From Pseudomonadales bacterium (lineage in GTDB: Bacteria; Pseudomonadota; Gammaproteobacteria; Pseudomonadales; Pseudohongiellaceae), in NCBI GenBank assembly GCA_022360535.1, contig JAKSCP010000501.1:1-5521 (forward strand): a DNA stretch of 5,521 nt. The letters are read 5' to 3'. The notes under the pieces were generated by a model that saw nothing but the letters and a program-made list of their open reading frames with translations, was not told the DNA's origin and made no database searches. How positions within the stretch are numbered: the first letter of the stretch is position 1; every line of letters begins with the position of its first letter. The position numbers and the translations under genes are program-made. This document shows, piece by piece, positions 1 to 5,437 of the stretch.

Positions 1-389
1 GAGGCACTGCGCGCTGATAACGGCACGTTATCAATATTCATCACAACCGAGCTATCTTCAGCATTGATCGTGAACAATGAGCCGACACCGCGCATACGCA
101 CATTAGTATCATTAAAACCACCAAAAGAACTGACATCGACACCGACACTAGTGCGTAGGGTATCTTCCAGAGTGAACAATCGTGCTCGCTCCATAATTTC
201 CCCGTCAACCACAGAAACTGAGAATGGTAAGTCCCTGGCACTCTCATCGATGTAGCGGGCACTAACCACTATCTCTTCGATACCCTGAATTGGATCCTCA
301 GCGGCTTGTGCAGTCTGTTGAATTGCAGCTGTTAATGCGACTGGAACCAGACACAGTTGCCCGAGGCTGGTTCGTTTGTAATGTTTCAT
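1..389 (-). CDS. TonB-dependent outer-membrane receptor, N-terminal part (runs off left edge)
   Basis: Seen: reading leftward from the ATG at 389-387, 129 codons stay open to the window edge. Residues 1-29 look like a Sec signal peptide (KHYKR start, hydrophobic stretch, AQA before A30). Residues 37-45 (IEEIVVSAR) form a TonB box. Residues from about 50 onward are the start of a plug domain: DLPFSVSVVDGE, then LEDTLRTSVGVDVSS, then the conserved RMRGVGS near 98-104 and a NIDNVPLS segment near 118-125. Known of the family: these proteins form a 22-strand barrel in the outer membrane and import chelated metals, cobalamin or glycans using TonB-ExbBD energy. The barrel, which would indicate the ligand, is outside the window. 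The start is supported by GGAG at 400-397, seven bases upstream. A Zur-like dyad lies about 175 bases upstream, so zinc-related uptake is possible but unproven. The family call is firm; the substrate is unknown. Confidence 0.93.
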   Translation of the reverse strand, partial: MKHYKRTSLGQLCLVPVALTAAIQQTAQAAEDPIQGIEEIVVSARYIDESARDLPFSVSVVDGEIMERARLFTLEDTLRTSVGVDVSSFGGFNDTNVRMRGVGSLFTINAEDSSVVMNIDNVPLSARSA

Positions 390-396
390 CTTGAGA

Positions 397-400
397 CTCC
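397..400 (-). promoter_or_regulatory. Ribosome binding site of the left-edge receptor
   Basis: On the minus strand GGAG ends seven bases before the ATG at 389. This is good Shine-Dalgarno spacing. It agrees with the signal peptide beginning at that ATG. Confidence 0.7.
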
Positions 401-563
401 CGATAGGTGATTTTTTGTAGGTCTTTACAGGTCCGATGTTTCAACCTGAAAGCTGTTTATGACTAGGAGCCGGAGGAGGCGTAACCAGACAGCTTATATT
501 TTTCGAATCGAAGCACCCTCTTCATCGACTTATAGTTGTCAAAGAAATGGTCGACCTTGAGTT

Positions 564-580
564 ATGTTATAACCTAACAT
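564..580. promoter_or_regulatory. Zur-box-like 17-bp dyad (candidate operator)
   Basis: The sequence ATGTTATAACCTAACAT is an inverted repeat with arms ATGTTA and TAACAT. It matches 15 of 17 positions of the core of the published gammaproteobacterial Zur consensus (ATGTTATANTATAACAT, where N is free). The mismatches are CC in place of TA just right of centre, and the outer flanks (GAA/TTC in the consensus) match poorly. It lies 175 bases from the receptor start and 241 bases from the isomerase start, farther than usual for Zur sites, and no strong promoter overlaps it. The assignment rests on motif resemblance only. Confidence 0.4.
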
Positions 581-604
581 TCTATGCAGAAACTTTCGAT
601 GAAT

Positions 605-712
605 CCAGACCAACGAATTGCCGGATCAGGTAAACCGGGGAACTATGAATAAATTCAGACCTTCCTGAGTTACCCGGCGAATTCGGCAAGATGTACTTTT
701 CAGAAAGTCTGG
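605..712. repeat. Nested inverted-repeat structure in the divergent region
   Basis: Three nested pairs of arms can be read. The outer arms are CCAGAC (605-610) and GTCTGG (707-712). The middle arms are GAATTGCCGG (615-624) and CCGGCGAATTC (674-684), which pair over ten bases with one bulged G. The inner arms are TCAGG (626-630) and CCTGA (664-668). The apical loop of 33 bases is unstructured by eye. There is no T-run after it, so it is not an ordinary terminator. It could be a structured transcript, a protein-binding site or chance. Confidence 0.4.
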
Positions 713-727
713 TGGGTAGATACAGAC

Positions 728-741
728 TTGTAGAGCTACAA
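728..741. promoter_or_regulatory. Palindrome overlapping the -35 position of the isomerase promoter
   Basis: TTGTAG and CTACAA are perfect six-base inverted arms separated by AG. The centre is about 33 bases upstream of the start point expected from the TATAAT at 756-761, so the dyad covers the -35 zone. No good -35 hexamer exists at 16-18 bases from the -10 box. That arrangement fits an operator or activator site, but no regulator is identified. Confidence 0.4.
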
Positions 742-755
742 ACTGCCCAAGCACA

Positions 756-761
756 TATAAT
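756..761 (+). promoter_or_regulatory. Perfect TATAAT -10 box of the isomerase-like gene
   Basis: TATAAT matches the sigma-70 -10 consensus exactly. The hexamer 17 bases upstream (733-738, GAGCTA) does not resemble TTGACA, so the promoter would be weak or activator-dependent. Transcription would start near 768, giving a leader of about 52 bases before the ATG at 821. It would also place the possible upstream GTG start at 764 ahead of the transcript. Confidence 0.45.
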
Positions 762-809
762 TCGTGATTAACTGCAGCAACTTCTTCGAACCCGAAAATA
801 CAAAGAATC

Positions 810-815
810 AGGTGG
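810..815 (+). promoter_or_regulatory. Ribosome binding site that decides the isomerase start
   Basis: AGGTGG ends five bases before the ATG at 821. The in-frame GTG at 764 has no comparable site. A start at GTG would also put 19 extra residues before the twin-arginine motif, so ATG 821 is preferred. Confidence 0.7.
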
Positions 816-820
816 CAACT

Positions 821-1738
821 ATGCTCAATCGACGCGAATTCCTGCTCTCAACTCTTGCCACTCCTCTGGTAATTTCAAGCACCCAATCGCAGGCACAGAC
901 AGCGACACAAGGAAAAATGCTGCTGGCCATGCACCAGAATACCTCCAGCGCAGCGGGATTCAGGGGCTCGCTGGAAGGCTGGGCCCGTGCCGGCATTGAA
1001 TATGTGGAATTAAATGCCGGTCTGCTGGACGGGTTTCTTGAAAGCGATACCTTGAGTGGTGCGCGCACGCTACTTGATGATCTTGGTCAGACTCCGATCT
1101 GCGCTGCCGTGACCTTGCCCGATCTATGGATTCCAGGACCACAGAGAGAAGCTTCTCTGGAATCATGGCGTATGCGCTGCGATCAGTTTGCGACGCTTGG
1201 CCTGGACAAAATCTATTCGCCTTCCATCACTTTTCGCGAAGTCACTACTGAAGACTTCGATGCAACACCCGCCGCCATTCGGGAAGTCGCAGAAATTGCC
1301 AGTGAATATAATCTCAACTGTATGATTGAGTTTCTGCGCAACTCCAGGCATCTTGCCACGCTTTCATCTGCTCTGCGTATGACGCGTGCTGCTGATCACT
1401 CTAACATTCGTCCTATGATAGATTTTTTTCACTTCTGGGCTGGATTGAGCAAGCTCGAAGACCTGGATCTATTAGACCAAGGGGAGCTCTTGCATTGCCA
1501 CTTTCAGGATCTGTTGGATGCCCCCAGAGAACTGACGGATAACAGCTACCGCGTCATCCCAGGTGACGGCATTGCACCACTGAACGCAATCATCACCAAG
1601 CTGGCCGAAAAAGGTTACAATGGCGCCTTGTCTGTGGAGTTGTTCAGACAGGAATTAGTGAATGGAGATCCGTTCGAAGTAGCCACCGAAATCAAGCGCA
1701 AGTCTGAAGCGGTCATGAATAACGCGCAGGTTCTGTAA
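821..1738 (+). CDS. Tat-exported TIM-barrel protein, sugar phosphate isomerase/epimerase superfamily
   Basis: The product has 305 residues. Seen: residues 1-26 form a twin-arginine signal (NRREFLLSTLATPLV, then a polar region ending near AQA), so the mature protein should be folded in the cytoplasm and exported to the periplasm. The rest reads as a xylose-isomerase-like barrel (AP_endonuc_2 type): GWARAGIEYVEL near 53-63, MIEF with E170, MIDFFHFW with D201 and H204, LLHCHFQD with H225/H227 and D230, R244 in YRVIPGDG, and LSVELF with E273. E170, D201, H227 and E273 fit the usual divalent-metal quartet, and D201-x-x-H204 matches the pattern of tagatose epimerase-type enzymes. Known of the family: isomerases, epimerases, inosose dehydratases and C-glycoside-deglycosidase subunits share this fold. 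The periplasmic location argues against a phosphorylated substrate. It is followed after 141 bases by the dehydrogenase gene. The fold is firm; the reaction is unknown. Confidence 0.9.
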   Translation: MLNRREFLLSTLATPLVISSTQSQAQTATQGKMLLAMHQNTSSAAGFRGSLEGWARAGIEYVELNAGLLDGFLESDTLSGARTLLDDLGQTPICAAVTLPDLWIPGPQREASLESWRMRCDQFATLGLDKIYSPSITFREVTTEDFDATPAAIREVAEIASEYNLNCMIEFLRNSRHLATLSSALRMTRAADHSNIRPMIDFFHFWAGLSKLEDLDLLDQGELLHCHFQDLLDAPRELTDNSYRVIPGDGIAPLNAIITKLAEKGYNGALSVELFRQELVNGDPFEVATEIKRKSEAVMNNAQVL

Positions 1739-1864
1739 AGAGCTGCGCCAAAATCATCCCAGCCTGAACTGTTGCAAGAAAGAAGTCTGCTCGCTAAATA
1801 AATCTGACCATTTACGTAGTAACGTTGAAAGCTTCCCATTTGATCGTTTAGGAACCCCACTTCC

Positions 1865-1870
1865 AAGGAG
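1865..1870 (+). promoter_or_regulatory. Ribosome binding site supporting a GTG start for the dehydrogenase
   Basis: AAGGAG ends nine bases before GTG at 1880. It is 15 bases from the in-frame ATG at 1886. The ATG at 1873 is out of frame. The GTG is therefore the better start. Confidence 0.7.
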
Positions 1871-1879
1871 TAATGCGCT

Positions 1880-3007
1880 GTGCCCATGTTGAACTTCCAG
1901 AATCCGGTGCGTTTTGATTTTGGTGCCGTTAAGAAACTTCCTGATGCGCTAAAGCGTGAAGGCATCGAACGCCCGTTTTTGGTTACCGATCGCGGCTTAC
2001 GCGACAGTGGCTTGTTGGATCGCATCACGGATGTATTGGACGATACGTCTGCCGCCACCATTTACGATGGCACGCCAGGCAATCCAACCGAGGAAGCCGT
2101 AACCGAAGCGCTGGAATCCTATCAAGGCAATGATTGTGACGGCGTTGTTTGTATTGGTGGAGGATCGCCAATGGATCTGGGCAAAGCGGTTGCCTTACTC
2201 GCTGTTAGCGGTGGACCCCTCGCCCAATATGATCCACTGCAGGGCGGCAATAAGCTTGTGAAAGGTATCGCGCCCCTGATCGCCATCCCCACCACTGCCG
2301 GCACTGGTAGTGAGGCCTCGGTGGGTTTCGTCATCAGTATGAGTGACGGACGCAAGCTAACCTATGCGAATCCCCTGTTTCTACCCAAGCTGGCGATCTG
2401 CGATCCTGAACTGACTCTGGGCTTACCACCCATGCTGACTGCCGCCACTGGTATGGATGCCATCACTCATTGCATCGAAGCTGTGCTGGCTTCTCCAGTT
2501 AATCCCCCGGCGGATGGTATCGGGCTCGATGGCCTTTGGCGTGGCTGGCAACACATTCAGCGTGCAGTGGAAGATGGCAGTGACCGTACTGCCCGCTGGG
2601 AAATGATGATGGCTTCTACAGAAGGCGCTCTTGCTTTCGTTAAAGGGCTAGGTGCTGTGCACTCCATGAGTCATGCTGCTGGAAGATTAAAGGATCTTCG
2701 GCTCCATCATGGCACCCTCAATGCGGTTATTCTGCCCACGATTTTGCGATTCAATGAGGACGCGTGTTCTGATAAATACCTGCGCTTGCGTCAGGCCATG
2801 GGACTGCCTGCCGATGCCGATCTGGCGAAAGAGATCGAACGGTTGAATGCCAACATTGGCCTGCCGAGTGGACTTGGAGAAATGGGTCTAAGTGAAGATT
2901 TGATCGAGGACATGGTGCCCCATGCCGTGAACGATCTGGCCACGATGACAAATCCCAAACAGGTCAGCGCTGAAGACTATGCAGAGTTATATCGCATAGC
3001 GATGTAG
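1880..3007 (+). CDS. Iron-containing (group III) alcohol dehydrogenase
   Basis: The product has 375 residues, close to the usual 380-390, with no signal peptide, so it is cytoplasmic. The N-terminal half is a nucleotide-binding domain with FGAVKKLPDAL near 14-24, LVTDRG near 34-39, GGGSPMD at 93-99 and PTTAGTGSE at 137-145. The C-terminal helical domain carries the metal ligands: D193 and H197 in GMDAITHCIE, H261 in GAVHSMSH, and H277 in LHHG. H265 matches the other conserved histidine. Known of the family: NAD(P)-dependent interconversion of alcohols and aldehydes or ketones with Fe2+ or Zn2+. The gap between the two distal histidines is 16 residues, against 14 in E. coli FucO, and the HHGTLNAVILP block marks a subgroup distinct from FucO. 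Likely substrates range over diols and hydroxy acids; none can be chosen here. It may be co-transcribed with the isomerase-like gene upstream. Confidence 0.95.
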   Translation: MPMLNFQNPVRFDFGAVKKLPDALKREGIERPFLVTDRGLRDSGLLDRITDVLDDTSAATIYDGTPGNPTEEAVTEALESYQGNDCDGVVCIGGGSPMDLGKAVALLAVSGGPLAQYDPLQGGNKLVKGIAPLIAIPTTAGTGSEASVGFVISMSDGRKLTYANPLFLPKLAICDPELTLGLPPMLTAATGMDAITHCIEAVLASPVNPPADGIGLDGLWRGWQHIQRAVEDGSDRTARWEMMMASTEGALAFVKGLGAVHSMSHAAGRLKDLRLHHGTLNAVILPTILRFNEDACSDKYLRLRQAMGLPADADLAKEIERLNANIGLPSGLGEMGLSEDLIEDMVPHAVNDLATMTNPKQVSAEDYAELYRIAM

Positions 3008-3030
3008 AAGATGTGCTGCCAGGGTCAGCC

Positions 3031-3064
3031 AATCGGCGCGCGCCCAAGATGGGTGGCGCCGATT
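3031..3064. terminator. Shared terminator hairpin between convergent genes
   Basis: AATCGGCGC (3031-3039) and GCGCCGATT (3056-3064) are perfect nine-base inverted arms. Inside them CGCCC and GGGTG add five more pairs (one G-U), with a bulged G3040 and an AAGAT loop. On the plus strand the stem runs into TTTT (3063-3066), 23 bases after the dehydrogenase stop. On the minus strand the stem begins eight bases after the receptor stop codon, but its downstream side lacks a T-run. It therefore probably works best for the plus-strand transcript and may be weaker for the receptor. Confidence 0.8.
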
Positions 3065-3072
3065 TTCCGAAA

Positions 3073-5214
3073 TTAGAGTCCGTATCGAATGCTCAACTCG
3101 TAGGCCCTGGGATCTCCAAAAATCCGCTGCTGTGGTCCATACGGTGCCAATATAAAGTCTTCTTCGTCGGTCAGGTTACGCGCACGCAGTGTTACGGTTG
3201 TATCGTCGTTCAATGACCAGTTAAGACTGGCATCAAACACTGTGTACTCTGGCATCTCCAACGTATTGTTGTCGTTTACATAGCGGGAGTCCACGTAGCG
3301 AAAGCCTCCACCAAGCTGCAGATTAGGAAGTATGGACCAGTTTGCCCACAGGTTCGCTGTCTGTTCAGGCACATTGCGCGGGGTGAATCCTGCGAGGGAA
3401 ACATCGCCTGAGAAGAATTCATCGAATTCAGCGTTGATATTGGCGTAGTTGAGATCAAAACTCAGGACGTCCGTCGGATTCATTCGCAATGAGGCCTCAA
3501 AGCCATTAGAGCTTTGCTGACCAATCTGCTCCGTGATCGCAGAAGCCGGTCGCCGGGTGAGAATGTCTTCCTTTTCTATATCGAAGTAAGCCAGCGTGTA
3601 TTCAGCACGACCATCCATAAATTGCTGCTTCACACCGATTTCGTACTGGCGTCCTTCAGAGAGGTCGAAGTTTGCATTGCCCGCACTAATTGAAATGGGC
3701 GAAGTCACCGGATCGGCTGCCGTACTGGCTTGCGCATACAGGCTCAGTGAATCAGTTGGTTGATACACCACACCCAGGCGCCAGGTGAATGCATCGAATC
3801 CCGTGTCAAATGCTGATGCAGGATTACCACCGATGGCGAGATCGAAACGACTGAAATCGATATCGTCGTAGCGCAGCCCCAGCACCAGACTCACCTGATC
3901 GTTCACCTGCAACACATCATCGAAGAAAATCGCAAACTGATCAGTGTCAGTCTGGTAATCCAGAATCGTTGGGTTCTCCGTGATTGGTAAGGCTCCGGCC
4001 TGGAAACCGAACACCGGCACGCTATCGCTAACACCGAATCCACCCGTACTGAAATTGTTAAGGTAGTTCAGATCTATAGTGTTGAACTCCGCACCAACGC
4101 TGATGCGATTCGCCATGCCATTGAGATCACCTTCAATCAAAAAATCGGACCTGGTGCCGAGTTGTTCTTCATCATGAATAATGCCCAGATAGAAGGCACG
4201 ATCGATCAGTCCGGTATCGCTGTTATAGGCATACTCTTCCAGATTCTGCCATTCGCGCATGACATCGATGAAATAGGTGTCATTACGAAACAGCACATTT
4301 GGCGTGATTTGCCACTCCGTATGCAATCGAGTCCAGGTATCCTCGTAATCGACTCGGCCGTCACCAAAGTTGTAATTGTTTTTGCGGTGATCATAGCTGG
4401 CCTCGCCATCGATAAGCGGCGTTCCCCAATAAGGTGCGGCAGCGATATCGGCATAATCGATACTCAGTCGCATGCTGAAATCTTCATTGGGTTGAAACAA
4501 GAGAGAGCCAGCGAATACATCCCGCTGCTCATCGGCTCGATCCACAAACCCGTCTTCTTCTGTATGTGATCCATCCAGGCGGAATGCCCAGGAGTCGGAG
4601 ATCTGCGCGCCACCGCCCAGTGCCAGACGGCGCATGCCAAAGCTGCCAGTCGCCGCCATTGCTTCGAAATCGGAATCGCCAAGCACTGGTTTCTTGGGCA
4701 CATAATTGATGGTGGTGCCCAAAGCGCCAATACCGTTGATTACTGATCCGGCACCGTTGAGAACTTCCACCCGATCCAGGGTCCAGGTATCAGCAGGAAA
4801 AGTAACCGTACCGGCCACGATGTAGAGTCGGGTGCCATCGTAGGTATAAATAGTAGATCCATGCCCATTAAAACCACGGGAAGAAATCGAAGTGCCACCA
4901 TTACCGGGGCTGGCGCTGGCCGAGATACCAGTGCTGCGCGTTACTGCGTCCAGAGCACCGTAATCACCTTTGGTGGCTATCTCTTCCTGGCTAATGATGC
5001 CGACACTGGCTGGCAGATCCAGCGCTGAAAGCCCCAGGCGACTGCCGGCGTCGTTCTGAACACGCAATCGGATCGTGCCGACTCCACCCTGTCCAGAGAC
5101 TATGATTTCCTCGATATCCTGGCCAAAGCTGATGGCAGGAGTTAGTAAACTCAGCGTGAAGCTTCTGAGTAACGTTGCTCTTAAATTGAACCTTTGAGGG
5201 AACTGATTTTTCAT
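3073..5214 (-). CDS. TonB-dependent siderophore-receptor-like outer-membrane protein
   Basis: The product has 713 residues, typical of siderophore receptors. Residues 1 to about 32 are a signal peptide (hydrophobic LRSFTLSLLTPAISF). A TonB box, IEEIIVSG, lies at 34-41. The plug covers about 60-175: LDLPASVGIISQEEI (66-79), RSTGISASASPGN (93-105), SSRGFN (111-116), DRVEVLNGAGSVING (147-161) and TTINYVPKKP (167-176). The barrel fills the rest, with repeated aromatic-rich strands such as LGLRYDDIDFSRF, and ends in RNLTDEEDF...YELSIRYGL. Known of the family: TonB-driven import of ferric siderophores or similar chelates across the outer membrane. Odd points: the plug has VEVLNGAG where the family usually has VEVLRGP, and the last residue is Leu rather than the usual Phe. 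The ATG at 5214 is chosen over an upstream in-frame TTG (5256) because the signal peptide starts there; its GAGA Shine-Dalgarno (5224-5221) is weak. The ligand is unknown. Confidence 0.95.
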   Translation of the reverse strand: MKNQFPQRFNLRATLLRSFTLSLLTPAISFGQDIEEIIVSGQGGVGTIRLRVQNDAGSRLGLSALDLPASVGIISQEEIATKGDYGALDAVTRSTGISASASPGNGGTSISSRGFNGHGSTIYTYDGTRLYIVAGTVTFPADTWTLDRVEVLNGAGSVINGIGALGTTINYVPKKPVLGDSDFEAMAATGSFGMRRLALGGGAQISDSWAFRLDGSHTEEDGFVDRADEQRDVFAGSLLFQPNEDFSMRLSIDYADIAAAPYWGTPLIDGEASYDHRKNNYNFGDGRVDYEDTWTRLHTEWQITPNVLFRNDTYFIDVMREWQNLEEYAYNSDTGLIDRAFYLGIIHDEEQLGTRSDFLIEGDLNGMANRISVGAEFNTIDLNYLNNFSTGGFGVSDSVPVFGFQAGALPITENPTILDYQTDTDQFAIFFDDVLQVNDQVSLVLGLRYDDIDFSRFDLAIGGNPASAFDTGFDAFTWRLGVVYQPTDSLSLYAQASTAADPVTSPISISAGNANFDLSEGRQYEIGVKQQFMDGRAEYTLAYFDIEKEDILTRRPASAITEQIGQQSSNGFEASLRMNPTDVLSFDLNYANINAEFDEFFSGDVSLAGFTPRNVPEQTANLWANWSILPNLQLGGGFRYVDSRYVNDNNTLEMPEYTVFDASLNWSLNDDTTVTLRARNLTDEEDFILAPYGPQQRIFGDPRAYELSIRYGL

Positions 5215-5277
5215 ATTTGTTCTCAATTGGTGAATTGATTTGTGCCCAGCATGCAAGCTGATTGCAAAAGACAGCGG

Positions 5278-5283
5278 ATTCTA
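5278..5283 (-). promoter_or_regulatory. Possible -10 box of the siderophore-receptor-like gene
   Basis: TAGAAT on the minus strand matches five of six bases of TATAAT and would give a leader of about 55 bases before the ATG at 5214. The hexamers 16-18 bases upstream (CTCAAT, GCTCAA, TGCTCA) are poor -35 elements. The GTTAA cluster begins immediately upstream of that point. Confidence 0.25.
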
Positions 5284-5305
5284 ATGTTCGGGCAAGGGGA
5301 TTGAG

Positions 5306-5339
5306 CAGTTAATTTTTGCAGCTTTAACTGTTTCTTAAC
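5306..5339. promoter_or_regulatory. GTTAA/TTAAC half-site cluster (candidate operator)
   Basis: CAGTTAA (5306-5312) and TTAACTG (5324-5330) are perfect seven-base inverted arms around an 11-base spacer. A third half-site, TTAAC (5335-5339), repeats the second in the same orientation 11 bases on, about one helical turn. The cluster lies 92-125 bases upstream of the receptor start and next to the weak -10 candidate, where a regulator would act. It does not resemble a Fur box, so the binding protein is unknown. Confidence 0.4.
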
Positions 5340-5399
5340 GCCAACTACGCCAGGAACAAGGCATAATCTCTGCTCTTTCGAGTGAGCATCTAGTCAACG

Positions 5400-5437
5400 A
5401 AAAAACACGGCAAAAACTCAACGTAGCGAATTTGCCG
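5400..5437 (-). terminator. Rho-independent terminator, minus strand, for a gene beyond the right edge
   Basis: Read on the minus strand, CGGCAAA (5437-5431) pairs with TTTGCCG (5414-5408). TTC/GAG can add three inner pairs with a small bulge. The stem is followed by TGTTTTTT (5407-5400). The polarity means it would end a leftward transcript entering from the right, insulating it from the receptor gene. Confidence 0.55.

Larger units (their letters stand above)
390..820. other. Divergent intergenic regulatory region
   Basis: This stretch of about 430 bases separates the left-edge receptor (minus) from the isomerase-like gene (plus). I found no convincing protein-coding gene in it. It holds a Zur-like dyad (564-580), a nested inverted-repeat structure (605-712), a palindrome (728-741) and a TATAAT box (756-761). 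For the minus-strand receptor there are TATAAG hexamers at 534-529 and 498-493 and a TTGACA at 542-537, but none pair with a partner at 16-18 bases, so its promoter is unresolved. I saw no recognisable cobalamin, TPP or other riboswitch core in the receptor leader. Confidence 0.6.

Noticed and set aside
450..495. AAGCTGT and ACAGCTT inverted arms in the leader of the left-edge receptor, considered as a riboswitch
   Set aside because: The arms are only seven bases with a 32-base loop, and no conserved riboswitch core (for example a cobalamin box) is present.
537..542. TTGACA on the minus strand as the -35 of the left-edge receptor
   Set aside because: The hexamer 17 bases downstream is AGGGTG, and no -10 element is found at 16-18 bases.
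547..633. 28-codon plus-strand open frame in the divergent region
   Set aside because: It has no convincing ribosome binding site, overlaps the Zur-like dyad and the inverted repeats, and its product resembles nothing I recognise.
764..820. GTG start adding 19 residues to the isomerase-like protein
   Set aside because: It has no Shine-Dalgarno sequence, overlaps the predicted transcription start near 768, and would bury the twin-arginine signal 19 residues inside the protein.
1772..1800. Possible promoter (TTGCAA, 17 bases, TAAATA) ahead of the dehydrogenase
   Set aside because: Both hexamers match the consensus poorly. No terminator was seen in the 141-base gap, so co-transcription with the upstream gene is simpler.
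1615..2061. 148-codon minus-strand frame spanning the isomerase end and the dehydrogenase start
   Set aside because: It overlaps two well-supported genes on the other strand and shows no family motif.
3013..3216. 67-codon plus-strand frame after the dehydrogenase
   Set aside because: It contains the terminator hairpin and then runs antisense through the receptor's 3' end.
4162..4569. 135-codon plus-strand frame opposite the siderophore receptor
   Set aside because: It is fully antisense to a well-supported receptor gene, with no promoter or ribosome binding site and no recognisable motif.
5215..5256. TTG start adding 14 residues to the siderophore-receptor-like protein
   Set aside because: The added residues are polar and precede a normal signal peptide that begins at the ATG at 5214.
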